Shown here one piece after another: positions 12,704 through 24,440 of a stretch of DNA of 64,000 nt. The notes under the pieces are model-generated. The model saw nothing but the letters and a program-made list of their open reading frames with translations, ran no database searches and was not told the DNA's origin. The DNA comes from Phragmites australis (taxonomy: Eukaryota > Streptophyta > Magnoliopsida > Poales > Poaceae), in contig NC_084932.1 in NCBI RefSeq assembly GCF_958298935.1, positions 13,743,501 to 13,807,500 on the forward strand, read 5' to 3'. The position numbers were made by a program, and so were the translations under genes. The stretch's first letter is position 1. Each line of letters begins with the position of its first letter.

Positions 12704-13499
12704 ATTACACATGACCTTGGAACAAAACAACAGCAAAGAATCAAAAATAGATCCTGGCATCATGTGTATTTCAAGAAGTAGACAGCATGAACAAAACATG
12801 TGCAATAGTGTTCTCAAAAATTGTATAACAATTGGCCTCAGGACAAAAGAAGTCCTGCCCCCTAATTGTTCTATTGGATACATTATCGATTGGGCAAATT
12901 TCTAAACTCTCAGCTATTAATTAGAACATGACAGAGTTCTGAAAGCATCATCATGGATAGTGCTACCATACCAAATCAGACTACACAAGTTCTGAACAGA
13001 AGGATGCAAAAACAAGTACTGATAATCAGAACATATGCCCAATCTCAAACTGACATATACCAGGGATAAAAAAGACCAGCAGTCTACTGGAGAACTAACA
13101 CAGCAATCAGAAAATATGCCCAATCTCAGCGTACCTCAAACTATTAGTTCATCATTGAGCATCTCAAACTATCAGTTCATCATCGAGCATTCTCAATTTA
13201 CTTGAAAATCAAATCAAATCAAATCAATTTGCATAGAATTTGTGTACTCTCTTAGCATATGTTCTTATCAATTTGTATAGCATATATTCCCGAGCTCAGA
13301 TTAGGAGGACATGACAACATACCTAGACCAAGGGGGAGGAGCAGAGGGGGCAGGACGGCAGGATCGACAACGCAGGTGACGATGATGGAAGGGGAGGAGA
13401 GGGTGGTGACTGGGTGCTGCTCCTCTGCAAAGGCCTCGGGGAGAGGGATGGGGATGGCGTCGGTGGAGCACAGGGGCGGCGCCGGGGAGGAGGATGGGA

Positions 13500-13665
13500 C
13501 CAATGTTAGGGAGGAGGACGAGAATGATGTCGGGGAGCAGATAATGATTGCGTCCAGGATGAGGACGGGGCTGATGTCAGGGAGGAGGACAGGAACGACG
13601 TCAGGGAGGATGACAGCGATGGCGTCGGGGAGGAGGACGTTGATGACGTCGAGGAGGGCCAGGAC
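13500..13665. repeat. 30-bp GC-rich repeat within coding start
   Basis: Imperfect units of the type GATGTCAGGGAGGAGGAC recur about every 30 bases. Read on the minus strand they give a ten-residue Ser/Thr/Pro-rich repetition in the N-terminal region of the CACTA second gene. Confidence 0.6.
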
Positions 13666-13825
13666 AGCATGCTCAGGGTCATCGGTGAGGGCTCATGGTC
13701 CTCTAGCAGCGTGGGACCGGATAGGGGAGAGCCAGCAGCACTTGAGGACAGTGTGGGAGGCAATTTGGCGGAAGGGAGAATTTTTTCTAAGTCCGAAGGG
13801 AGAATGCGACGCATTGGTTATATAG

Positions 13826-13895
13826 GGGCGTCTTTCACTATCGACACACATTTGAGCCGACAGTGAAGGGTGGATTCACTGCCAGGCCATGAAGT
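13826..13895. repeat. Subterminal-type CACTA repeat block
   Basis: Words such as CACTATCGACA, GAGCCGACAGTGA and TTCACTGCC lie together. They resemble the GAGCCGGCAGTGAT repeats near the right CACTA end at 39700-39950. No terminus (CACTACTAC) is seen here, so this may be an internal promoter-proximal copy or the eroded end of another CACTA element. Confidence 0.4.
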
Positions 13896-14400
13896 CAGCC
13901 ATCAATGAACCCCACCCACGAGCGCCTTGCGAGGCAATTTTTTTTCGTTCTAAGCACAAGCGTCGAACCTATGACTTCTGGCCCCAGCTGGGATGAACAA
14001 ACTAACCCCCACACTACTCAAGTGTATCTGATTGTGATCGTACTATATACATTTAGTAACATTTTTTTAACCTCCAATCCTAATACATATTTATTTTAAT
14101 TGGAACTTGCTATATACCAAAATTAAGTTTGCTATATACCTAAATTTCATGGTTAGTTTTGTAATTCATAAAAATAGAAAATACATATTGTTGGAGCTTG
14201 CTAATTAATTAAAAATACAATTGGAACTTCCTATATATCTTAATTTCATAGATAAATATTTAAATTATTAAAAATTGAAAAGAAATATGCTCAAAACTAT
14301 AACTAATGTAAATCAATAGTAAATACACCTTTATTAATACATAGTAATACATAACAATTAATACAATTTAGCTACTTTGTCTTAATGATTCGCCCTTTAT
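13896..14400. other. AT-rich spacer between the two CACTA genes
   Basis: No coding sequence recognised. The word TTTATTAATACATAGTAAT at about 14331 also occurs in related form near 6815 and 7515-7545, suggesting a shared origin with the DNA around the second gene. Confidence 0.4.
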
Positions 14401-14405
14401 TATGA

Positions 14406-15840
14406 TCACGGCGTATAGGGAGGTTCGTCGGTGTCTTCCATGTGACCTTGGTCGACGTTCTCTCCGAAAGGAGACAGTGCATCAAATTGATTGTAGTCTT
14501 CCTCGTCAACGACCACTCCGACAATTCTTCTTTTTCCTTGAAGAACAACGTGGTGCTCCTCCTTATTAGCCGAGTCCGGCTCCTTTACATAGAAGACTTG
14601 CATAACATCATTAGCAAGTATGAATGGTTCTTCGATATATCCAATGATTTTTTGGTCCCTTGTAGTCATACCATCCTTGTCGATCTTCATGCCCCCCGGG
14701 ATTCTGACCCATTGGCACCAGAAAAGAAGAACCTTTAACACTCCATAGTTGAGCTCCCAAATCTCCCCTATTTCTATTGCAGTTATAGGCATCTATACGG
14801 ACGCCACTGTTTTGGTTGGCTCTCTTATTATCATGAGTTCTCGTATAAAATGTATCGTCATTTGTGTCATATCCTTGGAATGTGAGGATTGTAGTTGATG
14901 GTCTAGCCAACATATTCAACTGAGCACACTCTATCTACTTATCCATCACCTGTCTATGTAACAAGGTGCCAAAATGATCTCGATGCTCTTGTGCGATCCA
15001 AACATCAAACTTCCTTAGGTTTTTGGTGCATAGCATCTTCTGGTGTTCTTTGACATACAGGTCGACTACAACTAATTGTTGCAAAACTATGAAATATGCT
15101 TGCATGAATGAAACATGGTCATTAGTGTGGAACAAGTTTGCACCTATTTTCCCTTTCCCATGTGGCCTCCCTCAGAGCAAGATACAGGCACACCAATCGA
15201 TTTGAGATTCATGTAGTCGATGCAGAAATCAATGACCTCCTCGGTTCCCCAACCTTCGACCATGCAGCCTTTTGGCCAATTTTGGTTACAAACATATTTC
15301 TTCAGAACTCCCATGAACCTCTCAAAAGGGTACATTTGATGTAGAAACACGGGGCTAAGAATTCGTATCTCTTTTACAATGTGAACAATGAGATGCACCA
15401 TGATATCAAAAATGATGGATGGAAACATGCCTCAAAATGCGATAGAGTCTCGACCACGTCTTTTTGCAGCTTATCTAGCTTGATCGGATCGATGGCCTTC
15501 TGTGATATCGCGTTGAAGAATGAACATAGCTTTATGATTGGGTTTCGAAGCTTTGGCAGCAGAATACCTCTAATTGCAATTGAAAATATCTGTGTTATCA
15601 TCACATAACAATCATGAGACTTCATGGCAGTTAATTTTAAATCTTTCATGTTTACTAGTCTCTTTATGTTGGCGAAGTAACCGGATGAAACTTTGATTCC
15701 ATGCAAGCACTTGCACATTGCAATTTTTCTGCCTTGATCAGATTGTAGCTAGAGGGACCAAGATACCTGTTACCTTCTTGCATATATTCAGGATGTAGAT
15801 CATGTTTGAGTTTCAAACATTTCAAGTCCTTACATGCTTG
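14406..15840 (-). pseudogene. CACTA tnp2 transposase, C-terminal part (DUF4218, DUF4216)
   Basis: This is the downstream part of an En/Spm TNP2-type transposase. Reading on the minus strand from 15840, the tnp2 tail is followed by DUF4218 (about 15720-15144, with FERFMGVLKKYV and the EEVIDFCIDY block) and DUF4216 (14919-14406, with WVRIPGGMKIDKDGM, FILANDVMQVFYV and the EDYNQFDALSPFG block). Frameshifts separate the pieces. The upstream part of the same gene lies 20.6 kb away at 36491-38290; the break coincides with the outer retrotransposon and its 5-bp target duplication. Domain order tnp2-DUF4218-DUF4216 is standard for plant CACTA transposases. Confidence 0.88.
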
Positions 15841-15845
15841 GAGTG
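15841..15845. other. Target site duplication GAGTG (left)
   Basis: GAGTG lies directly before the TGTCGGTG start of the outer LTR and again directly after its CACCGACA end at 36486-36490. Five bases is the usual size for Ty3/gypsy insertion. Confidence 0.95.
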
Positions 15846-16843
15846 TGTCGGTGGATGAACACCGCGAGTAGGGATCTTGAGGGACCCCCTTTGAGATTCG
15901 GTCGGGGGGCTGGTCCTGGAACTACCTCGTACGCGAGATTAATGCGAGTGGGACTTAGGCATGATGGATCATCAGCTAGTAGAAATGAATGCACCAAGAA
16001 TTTTGACAGGTTCAGGTCGCGCGGAGGCATAATACCCTACTCCTGTATGTCCATTATGTTGTCAATGCTCCTATCCTTTCGTCTCCCTCTTCTTTCTTTT
16101 CTTCTCTATCTTTTTTCTCTATCTTTACAAAGTGCTCCCCCCCCTTTATCTACCGGGGGGAGGCCCTTCAGGGAGTGCCCAGAACAAGGGCACAAGTTCC
16201 CGTAAATAATAAATCGAAAGTGACCATCATTGGTCTACAATTGATGTTACAAAGGGTTGAAAATACATCCCTCGGATGGTTCCATCGGTCTTCGCGTTCC
16301 AGCTTTAGCAGGTGTAAGGGCGCCCATTGTCCAGCTTTTGAGTACTCTCTCATACCCGTTTGGTCAGAGTAGGTCTGACGCGGTCTGATGTAACAGGGCA
16401 ATAAGCCTCAAGCCCATAAAAGATATCTTCAAGCCGTCTTTCTTCATGGGCCCCGCGAGGGGACATGCGATGGGACCTACCGTATTAATTGTGCCCACGC
16501 CTCCCTACCAGGCAACGGTAGGGACTGACGTATTCAGAACGGTAGGCCTGGGGGAGAGTGGTTGGATGTGACCGTCCATGCTCCCCATTAAATGCGGCAT
16601 CAGGCCTCCCACCGACTGACACATCATCATGGAGTCCCTGCGGGGTCCACCGGCATGAGGCTTGCTGGGTGCTCGGTGCTCTCTGGGTGCTCGGGGACCA
16701 ACTGTTCCTGACCCCGAGCACCCAATCCCGGACCGTGCTTCCCTCGGGTCGTCAGGGAGGTGGCCCCCGACGGAAGGCGCCATGTGGTACCGCGCTGTTC
16801 TGGCCTCGGGACTCGGGGACCCCCGGATCCCATATCACCGACA
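15846..16843 (-). repeat. 3' LTR of outer Tat element
   Basis: 998 bases, starting TGTCGGTGGATG and ending ATATCACCGACA, with 8-bp inverted ends. Its partner is split over 25212-25455 and 35758-36485. On the element's strand the purine-rich tract complementary to 16844-16860 (GGGGCTGGGGGCTGT) precedes it, as expected of a polypurine tract. Confidence 0.95.
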
Positions 16844-17249
16844 ACAGCCCCCAGCCCCATCGGCAGGCGATGGACTAGATACTGAGGGTGGAGCCCTATT
16901 TCTTTGAGGCCAATCATAGCATTGGTGCCACGTGGCTTTCTGTCGCCCAGTGCCGAAATCTTTGTGGGCCTTGCATTTTGGGCCCAAGCTCTTGGTATAT
17001 CCCAAGGAGGAGCCGAAAGGGTGCGCGCCATTTTGACTTTCGAGGAAGGCGATGATGAGGCGGGAGACGCCCAGGCTTCCACGCGGACCAAGGAAAATGT
17101 GCCTCGCTTACTGTGCTGAGGAATAAGGTGTTTGAACTCTCAGCGACAAAAAAGGGGAGAGGCAACGGACCGTCGCCTTCCTTCATCGCCATTCTTGCCT
17201 TCGCCATTCTTGAGCACTGGGAGCCTCTCTCAGCCTTCAACGCACCTTG

Positions 17250-17915
17250 ACTCCAGCCACTTCTAGCGCATTTCCCACCCCTGAAAATTACAAGGGAGGA
17301 GAGCCTCACCAACTAGGAGGCACGCGTGACTGCCCGAGAGCAAGCCATTGAGGCCCGGGCCGAGCAAATAGAGCGGGCCCGCACCAAGGTGGCTGCCCAA
17401 CTCCAGGAGGCACGGGCCATGAAGGATGTCCCCGCTAGCAACAAGGGTCTTGAAGCTCGGCTGAAGAAAGCCGAGGAGGATCTTAATGTCGTCTGCCAAG
17501 AGCGGACGTATGTTAAAGCGATGATGCAGGACGTCTTCCGGAAGGCGCGGGGCTCCGTGGAGGCGGCCGGGCTCGGGTCTATGACGGTGGGTTCCCAAGG
17601 GTTGGATATGCTAGGTCATCTTGCCCTTGGGTTCTCAGAGATCGCTCGGCGCCTTGAGGCTCTCCCCACCACGGTCCAGAAACTGGCGACCCGGGAGGGA
17701 CGTGCGCTGGCCCAGGATGTGGCTGAGCACATTCTCGCCTGCTACCGCAGCTGAGACCCCACCTTCCCACTGGAGCCACCGTGGTAGGGCGTGGTTGAGG
17801 CGGAGGAAGCTCCCACTCAGGCAGCTGTCCGCGAAGTTGCCACTGAAGTGGTGGAATTTTTTGTGCGGGAGCCGGGCCTAGGCAGCGACTGCGGTGATGA
17901 CGCGTGATCTCCTCC
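17250..17915 (+). pseudogene. Antisense-ORF remnant of outer Tat element (coiled coil)
   Basis: The open part (17326-17754) has a charged heptad-rich region (EAREQAIEARAEQIERAR-like, about residues 3-65), then GLDMLGHLALGFSEIARRLEALP and a TREGRALAQDVAEHILACY block. That end matches what I know of the C-termini of the large plant proteins carrying the 'putative gypsy type transposon' domain (PF04195), which lie antisense in Tat elements. A stop at 17752 is followed by more coding-like sequence to about 17905. The N-terminal PF04195 part is absent. It lies between integrase and the 3' LTR, opposite to pol, which is the expected place. Family link by pattern only. Confidence 0.65.
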
Positions 17916-18119
17916 GTAGCCCGCAATGAGTTAGGGTTTCTCTTCTTTTTGAAAGTTGTAATTTTGGAAGTGATTCCCTGTTGATTGGCTCCCTTCAGTA
18001 TAGTAGAAGCCGTCCTTGGAATCAAACTCCGTTTTGTACTTCTCCTTCCTTGATTTTGTTTGTACTGATGCCGGGGGTGGCACTGACCAGGCCAACCACC
18101 GGCAATTTAGCCCCAAGAA

Positions 18120-19410
18120 CAAGGTTGCCCTGGCCACTCATGCTTGAGCAGCAGGACTACCCGAGACCCTCGGGGGTTCTGTAGTGCTCGGGGCGAGCAG
18201 CCCCTGGGCGCTTGCGGGTACGCGGCTGCTGAGTCGAATAGACACAATATTCTTTTGCTCGGGAAGTGAGTCCACTTGGCATGGTATCCACTGTGACTCG
18301 TGAATGCTTTTTGTCTCGTGACCTCTCAAACATATAGACCAGAGACGCGCACAGGCGGAAATGCAACCAAGAGTCCCCATGGTTCGATGGTGTTCGGGGT
18401 AGGACTGAGCAGGCCGAGCACCGACAGCCCAACCCGGGGACTAGGTGGTCCCGACCACTCATGCTCGAGCGGTAGGACTACTCGAGAACCCTAGAGTCTC
18501 GGTAGTGCTCGGGGTACTGCCATGCCAGCTAGGCACCACAGCCTACCATAAAGGACTTAGGTCAACGATTGCTGCCTATGCGGTACACCGACTACCGTTC
18601 ATCTTTGTTGTTCCGGAAAAGCGAATACGAGGGCGGGGTTTTGCGCGCGAGGAGATTGCCTCACCGAGCAGATTAGCACAAGAGGGTTCCAAGAATGACT
18701 CGGGAACAATAGTGATTACGTATGTATGAACGGAAATTCACATGACTTTTTTATGAAGATACCCCAAGTAGTAACTTACCGAGTTGGTGTCAGCCTCCCG
18801 ATCGACCAGGCCAGGAAAGGGTGGATGCCCCGGTGCTCAGGACGCCCGGGAACGTGGATTCCTCTGTGCAGAACGCTTTAGCCCCCAGGTCGTCCTTTTA
18901 GCACCCGAGCATTTTCCGGGGGCTAGGTGGTCTTGACCACTCATGCCCGAGTAGTAGGATTACCCGAGGACCCCATAGGCTCGGCAGCGCCCTGGGTACT
19001 GATGCCCTGGTACTCTGGTCGCTTGGTTATCGAGCATTTCTCTGCAAGCTCAAATGGGCAAGGTTTCTTTGCTTGGTGCGGTCTGTCAGTACAGTACTCA
19101 TTATAGCTTGCTCTCGTTTTTGACCCGTGACCTCTCGAATGCCCGGACCGGCGAAGTGCACAGACAAAGATACGACCAAGAGGTCCCATGGTTGGGTGGT
19201 GTACGGGGCGGGACTAACCAGGCTGAGCACCGACAGCCCGCCCCCGGGGACTAGGTGGTCCCGACCACTCATGCTCGAGCGCTAGAACTACCCAAGAACC
19301 CTAGAGGCTCGGTAGTGCTCGGGGTATTGCCACAGCAGCCGAACACCACAGCCTACCATAAAGGACTTAGGTTAGCGATCGCCGCCTATGCCGCACACCA
19401 ACTGGCATCC
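18120..19410. repeat. Diverged direct repeats in the 3' region of the outer element
   Basis: Blocks containing the word CCACTCATGC and a following GAG.AG.AGGA.TAC segment occur near 18136, 18456, 18938 and 19266. The block at about 18290-18600 matches that at about 19100-19410 over roughly 300 bases with an offset near 810. They lie in the noncoding stretch between integrase and the 3' LTR, the region known in Tat/Ogre elements to gain tandem repeats. Confidence 0.75.
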
Positions 19411-19639
19411 ATTTTTTGTCAGCGGGAAAAAGAGAGAGAGAGTGTTTTTCACGCACGAGTCGAGCATCTCATCAAGCAGATTAACACATGGATTCCAGGG
19501 GAATATTAATGATTCATACAGATGTGACAAATTTAAATAGCAAGTGATAACTTACATGGTTGGTATCAGCCCACGGCCAACTTGGGCAAGGGAAAGACGC
19601 CTGGCCTAGTTGGCCCGAGCATAGACACGCTTACCTATG

Positions 19640-20789
19640 GATAAAATTTGTGAAGGTGCTCAATGTTCCATGCATTCGGGAGAGGCTGCCCGTCCTCTGT
19701 GGCCAATCGAAACAAGCCTTGCCGTGGGGTACTGGTCACGATGAAGGGGCCTTATCACATGGGGCAGAGCTTGTTCTTTCCTTCGTGCGTCTGAGCGCGT
19801 CGGAGAACCAAATCCCCAACCTCGAGCGACCGGGCCCGGACACGGTGCTAATGGTAGCGCCTCAGGCTCTGCTGATATCTGGTGGCTCGGACGGCAGCTC
19901 GTCGCCGATGCTCTTCCAAGTACTCGACGTCATCGCGTCTTCGCTGTTCTTGTTCACCCTCTGAGTATGCATTCACCCGAGGTGAGCCGACCGTAAGCTC
20001 GGAGGGGAGGACATCTTCGGCGCCGTAGGCGAGGAAGAAAGGCGTCTCCCCAGTGGCTCAGCTTGGCATGGTCCGGTTGGCCCATAACACAGCGGGTAGC
20101 TCATCGATCCACCCTTCCCCATGCTTTGCAAACACGTCGTAGGTCTGGGTTTTGAGCCCATTCAGTATCTCGACATTCGCACGCTCCACTTATCCGTTGC
20201 TACGGGGATGAGCAACAGAGGCAAAGCAAAGCTTGATCCCGAGGTCCTCGTAGTATTCCCCGAACAGGGCACTTGTGAACTGGGTGCCATTGTTGGTGAT
20301 GATCCTGTTCAGGATGCCGAAGCGACTTGTGATGCCGCGGATGAATTGGACCATCGTGTTTTTGTTGACCCTGATTACTGGGACCGCCTCCGGCCACTTG
20401 GTGAACTTGTCGATAGAGACGTACAAGTACTCATAGCCCTAGACTGCTCGGGAGAATGGACCCAAGATGTCCAGGCCCTAGACCGCGAAAGGCCAAGATA
20501 GGGGGACAGTATGAAGAGCCTGAGCTAGCTGGTGAATCTGCTTTGCATGGAACTAGCATGCCCTGCAGCGCTGAACCAGCTCAGAAGCGTCCAGGAGGGC
20601 TGTTGGCCAGTAGAAACCTTACCGAAAGGCCTTCCTGACCAGCGTGTGGAACGATGCAAGGCCACCGCACTCACCCTCATGGATCTCAGTGAGGATCTCA
20701 CTCTCTACTTCCCGGGTGATGCATTTCAGGAGGACACCGTCCGTGTCGCGCCGGTAGAGATCCCCATCTACTAAGGCATAGAGTTTGGG
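19640..20789 (-). pseudogene. Integrase of outer Tat element
   Basis: Part of the retroviral-type integrase that joins element DNA to the chromosome. The clear core is at 20426-20190 on the minus strand: MYVSIDKFTKWPEAVPV, then the second catalytic aspartate in TNNGTQF (here Asn where Asp is usual, D-to-N) and the FASVAHPRSNG block. C-terminal integrase sequence continues in other frames to about 19650. Frameshifts and stops make it non-functional. It lies directly downstream of the second RNase H as in Tat elements. Confidence 0.8.
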
Positions 20790-21480
20790 CTATCGTGCAA
20801 TCCTCTCTGCAGAGGCGTCGTCCTCGGGAAGGATGTTTTCTTTCAAGTACCCTCGGATCTTGTTGATCCATGAGGATTCCTGAGGACTACCGGCAAGTGC
20901 AACGCACTCGCCGGGCGGTGGCACCTTGATGGGACCTCCCACTGAAGGTGTGGCCTGGGTCCCCTCAGCTGAGCTTGAGTGTTCCCCTTCATCCTGGTGG
21001 GTAGACAGGACGGATGGCAGTGTGAGCCTTTCTTCAAAGGTTCCAGCCGAGACGAGCGCCCGGGCGGAAGCCAGGCGGGAGAGGTCATCGGCCACAGTAT
21101 TGTCGTGGCGGGGTATATGCCGCAGCTCCAGGCCGTTGAAGTGCCGCTCCAGCCTCCTGACTTCTGCCACGTACGCCGCCATCTGCGGGTTTGCACACTG
21201 GTATTCTTTTGATACTTGGTTGACTACTAGTTGGGAGTCACCTTTGACAATCAGCCGCTGGATCCCGAGACCCACCGCTGCTCGGAGTCCAAGAATGAGG
21301 CCTTCGTATTTCACCATGTTGTTTGTTGCTCAGAAATGCAGCTGCATGACATACTGGAGTACTTCACCTGTCGGGGAGGTGAGCACCACTCCAGCCCCCA
21401 CACCCTTCAGCGTGAGGGAGCCGTCAAAGTGCATGACCTAGTACTCGGGTCCGTCTTGCCCGGGGTACGCGGATAATTCT
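20790..21480 (-). pseudogene. Second (archaeal-type) RNase H of outer Tat element
   Basis: The frame 21317-20790 shows the RNase H core: a Glu in YEGLILGLRAA, an Asp in KGDSQLVVNQV and an Asp in HDNTVADDLSRLA. The first Asp region lies upstream in another frame. This extra RNase H after the connection region defines the Tat lineage of Ty3/gypsy. The tail after about residue 95 is a low-complexity linker toward integrase. Confidence 0.8.
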
Positions 21481-21509
21481 TCATTGTCGATCTCGGGGAC
21501 CGGCGTCCA

Positions 21510-22322
21510 CTACGCCACGAAGTTGGACAGCACCTGGCTTCTGATCGCGTGGCGACTGATGAAGTGCAGATCGAATTCCGCGAGCTTGACCGCCCACTTG
21601 ACGATACGCCCGGTACCTTCTCGGTTCCGCAGGATCGGTCCTAGTGGGTACATGGTCACCATCGAGATTTTGTGCGCCTGAAAGTAGTGTTGCAGCTTCC
21701 TGGAAACGATAAGCACTGCGTAGAGCATCTTCTGTGCTTGAGGGTATCTCGTCTTGGCATTCCGGAGGACTTCACTAATGAAGTACACTGGTCGCTGTAT
21801 CCAGCGGCCCCCGATCGCGGCCTCGCCTGAGGCCTTGCCACAGCCCCCGAGCTCAAAGCAGAGTTCGGAGCCTGCCGAGGTCTCGAGCTTAACTCTCTGG
21901 TCGAGACCGGTCCCGTGTCCTGGAGGCTGCTCGGGGGCGGTCGGGAGCTCGGACCCAGCACCTTGCCTCGGGCACTTATCACGCTCCACCACCAGCACCA
22001 TGCTCATGACCTGAGGAGTGGCTGTTATATAGAACAATAGAGGTTCTCCCTCGCCGGGGGCCACTAGTACGGGCGGCGAGGTGAGGTACTTTTTTAAGTC
22101 TTGGAAGGCCTGCTCGGCCTCCAGTGGCCAGTCAAAATGACCGGTCTTCTTCAGCAATTTGAAGAGTGGGAGCCCCAGCTCCCCGAGCTTGGAGATGAAC
22201 CGCCCCAAGGCTGCCATGCATCCAGCGAGACGCTGTACTCCTTTGAGTCTAGCTAGGGGACGCATCTGCTCGATCGCCCGGATCTTCTCGGGATTGGCCT
22301 CGATTCCACGACCGGAGACCAA
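21510..22322 (-). pseudogene. RT C-terminus and first RNase H of outer Tat element
   Basis: A 270-codon frame begins in the RT connection region ([32 protein letters not shown]), continues with the thumb/connection ([20 protein letters not shown]) and the RNase H fold ([30 protein letters not shown]), and ends at the usual boundary ([12 protein letters not shown]). An insertion of about 45 residues rich in Gly/Pro/Ala interrupts it near residues 115-160. The upstream RT part is in a different frame. Confidence 0.85.
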
Positions 22323-22329
22323 GAAGCCG

Positions 22330-23016
22330 AGGAGTTTGCCCGCGGGTACCCCCGAATATGCACTTCTCGGGATTGAGCTTCAAGCGCGTGCTGCAGAGAC
22401 TATTGAACGTCTCGGCCAAGTCTTCCAGCAGGGTGGCCCGTTCCCGAGACTTGACCACGATGTCATCGATATATGCTTCGATGTTGTGACCAACCTGCGT
22501 GTTAAGGGTAATGCGGAAAGCTCACTGGAATGAAGATCCAGCGTTGCGCAAGCCAAAGGGCATAGACACATAGCAATAAGTCCCCACAGGGGAAATAAAA
22601 GAAGTTTTTTCTTCATCTTGCTTAGCCATGCGAATTTGGTGATATCCTGAGTTTGCATCAAGAAAACTCAAAAGACCACACCCTGTAGTGGAGTCAACAA
22701 TTTGGTCTATGCGAGGCAGAGGGAAAGGGTCTTTTGGGCATGCCTTATTAAGGTCGGTGTAGTCGACGCACATTCTCAGCCTGCCGTTGGCCTTAGGGAC
22801 GATGACGGGGTTTGCTAGCCACTCCGGGTGAAGGACTTCTCGGACGAAGCTGGCATCAAGGAGCTTGTCAACTTGCTCCCGAATGAACTCCTGGTGCTCA
22901 GGTGCCTGTCGACAAACCTTCTGCCTCATGGGCCGTGCGTCTGGGCGCATGGCAAGGTGGTGCTCGATCACCTCCCTAGGGATCCCGGGTATATCCGACG
23001 GCTGCCATGCAAACAC
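22330..23016 (-). pseudogene. Reverse transcriptase of outer Tat element
   Basis: Minus-strand RT fingers and palm. The frame 23016-22522 has the start of RT (EHHLAMRPDARPMRQK), RLRMCVDYTDLNKACPKD, LSFLDANSGYHQIRM with the first catalytic Asp, and MPFGLRNAGSSFQ. A frameshift follows, and the YIDDIVVKS catalytic box appears near 22460 in the next frame. Further breaks separate it from RNase H. The motifs are complete but the frame is not. Confidence 0.9.
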
Positions 23017-23399
23017 ATCAGCGTTAGGTCGGAGGAAGGCATGAGCACGCTTTCCAATTTGGTGTCCAGGTCAACACCAATTCTAGTGACCTTAGACAGG
23101 TCTGCGCCCAGCGCGACCTCCTTCGTGGGGGCGGAGGCATCGGCGGTGAGTCGTGACTTGAACAAAGAGGGTCCCGAACCCCCCGGGTGTCCTTCGACCT
23201 TGGCGTTGGCAGAGGCCAAGGCCGAGTACAGCTGCTCGGTGCAGGAGACGGTGTTGCCGGTTTCTACAGGCATGGAGATGGGGTCGGCCGGGCCTAGCAT
23301 CTTCACGGTGAGGTAGGCGTAGTTTGTTGCCACCATAAACCTGGCGAGCGTCGGGCGCCCGAGGATCGCATTGTAGGCGAGAGGACCTCCGCAACGTCG

Positions 23400-24440
23400 A
23401 AGACCACGTTCTCCGTCTGGAAGTTGTCCTGGCTTCCGAAGCTGACGGGCAACTCGACCTGCCCGAGGCACCTGCAGCTTCAAATACTTTGGAGGCACCT
23501 GCAGCTTTTTTAACGCCTCTTGGGACTGGAGGTTCAGGCCTGCACCCCCGTCGATCAGCACTCAGCTGATCTTTACATTGCAGATGGTGGGGGATACCAC
23601 CAGAGGTAGTTGCCCCACCCCCGCAATACTCACGGGGTGGTCCGCTTGGCTAAAGGTGATCGGGGTCTCCGACCACTTGAGGGGCCTTGTGGCCGCCGCG
23701 CACGGGGTTGCAGAACACACCTCACGCCACATTGTTTTGACACAGCGGCGAGAGGAGGGTGTGTACGCGCCCAAATTGATGAAGGCAGCGGTGTGCTCGG
23801 GCTCTTGAAACCCGAGCTCTTCGTTTCCAGGGGCGCCTTTGTCGTTGTCACCCTTGCGGCGCTCCTTGCGCTCCTTCTGGTGCTGCTCCGTGAGACCCTC
23901 CACCGACCGACACTCAGTGAGGTCGTGCCAGTCAGTCTGGTGGATTTTGCACCATTTCCCTGCCTCTGGCCTCGCGGGAGCGGGCTTTTTCTCGCCAACC
24001 GCTCGGCGTGCCAGCCTGCGTGCGGCGCCTTCCACCGGCAGGACAAGGGCAGCGTCGCATTTTTTCCTCTTCTTCTTTTCCCACTTATCAGAGCGGGAAG
24101 GACTTGTTTTGTTGGCTATGGGTTGCTCAGGGCACGGACTGTGCCACGCCCGAGCTTTCGCGCCTTGGTACACTTGTTGGCCAGGGCGAAAAGCTCCGCG
24201 GTGGCCTTGACCTCGTGCGTGCTTAGCTTCTCGAGCATCCACTCATCGCAGGCGCCCTGCCAGAAGGCGACGATGATAGCGTGGGGGGTGATCTATGGGA
24301 TGATATTGCGAACCTGGCTAAAGCGCTATATGAACCGCCTTAGCGTCTCTCCCTCCTGCTACTTGACGGTATGGAGGTCGCACTCAAGGCTGGGGCACGT
24401 GAAGGTGCCCTGAAAGTTTGCCACAAACTGGTGGCACAGA
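23400..24440 (-). pseudogene. gag C-terminal part and protease of outer Tat element
   Basis: Minus-strand gag sequence is readable from about 24440 in broken frames. The frame 24242-23562 covers the basic linker, a zinc-knuckle-like segment (WCKIHQTDWHDLTEC) and the start of the protease region (ITFSQADHPVSIAGVG). The next frame (from 23561) opens with LIDGGAGLNLQSQEAL, the aspartic-protease active-site region with its Asp-Gly-Gly. The N-terminal gag part continues toward 25210 with stops and ends at a deletion junction with the LTR. Confidence 0.8.

Larger units (their letters stand above)
7200..13814 (-). pseudogene. CACTA second gene with PF03004-like and Ulp1-like parts, decayed
   Basis: The minus-strand pieces fit one broken gene. 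A Ser/Thr/Pro-rich start (13814-13506) lies downstream of a TATATAA-like box (about 13818-13826). A segment like the plant Ptta/En/Spm transposase family PF03004 follows at 10649-10386, with W..FV..KLSEEA and NLYPHKVSSHGYV. A Pro-rich linker is at 9287-9006. The block seen before Ulp1 domains in grass CACTA proteins is at 8936-8670 (LHHWYLEQS, VRYRDEYFLNGD, LDVAMIRAW). The Ulp1/C48 cysteine-protease remnant covers 8669-8403 (FVLLPYSFEY) and 8089-7832 (SPGNNLYGFYV). Stops and gaps separate the pieces, and a large intron-like region with minisatellites (11130-13250) lies inside. It sits on the same strand as tnp2 and downstream of it, as expected for a two-gene CACTA element. It could instead be a separate element adjacent to tnp2. 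Confidence 0.6.

Noticed and set aside
13259..13825. 188-codon plus-strand frame, Gly/Arg/Met-rich
   Set aside because: It is the complement of the 30-bp GC-rich repeat and the minus-strand start of the CACTA second gene; no domain and low complexity.
14011..14030. CACTACTCAAGTG as the left end of the CACTA element
   Set aside because: Only CACTACT matches the right end (CACTACTACAAAAATGGAC) and the second CACTA gene lies further left.
16627..17598. Long minus-strand frames in and near the outer 3' LTR
   Set aside because: They run across LTR and the opposite strand of the coiled-coil remnant; GC-rich shadows without motifs.
23610..24413. 267-codon plus-strand frame opposite gag of the outer Tat element
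   Set aside because: It mirrors the GC-rich minus-strand gag frame. Real Tat antisense genes lie after integrase, not over gag.
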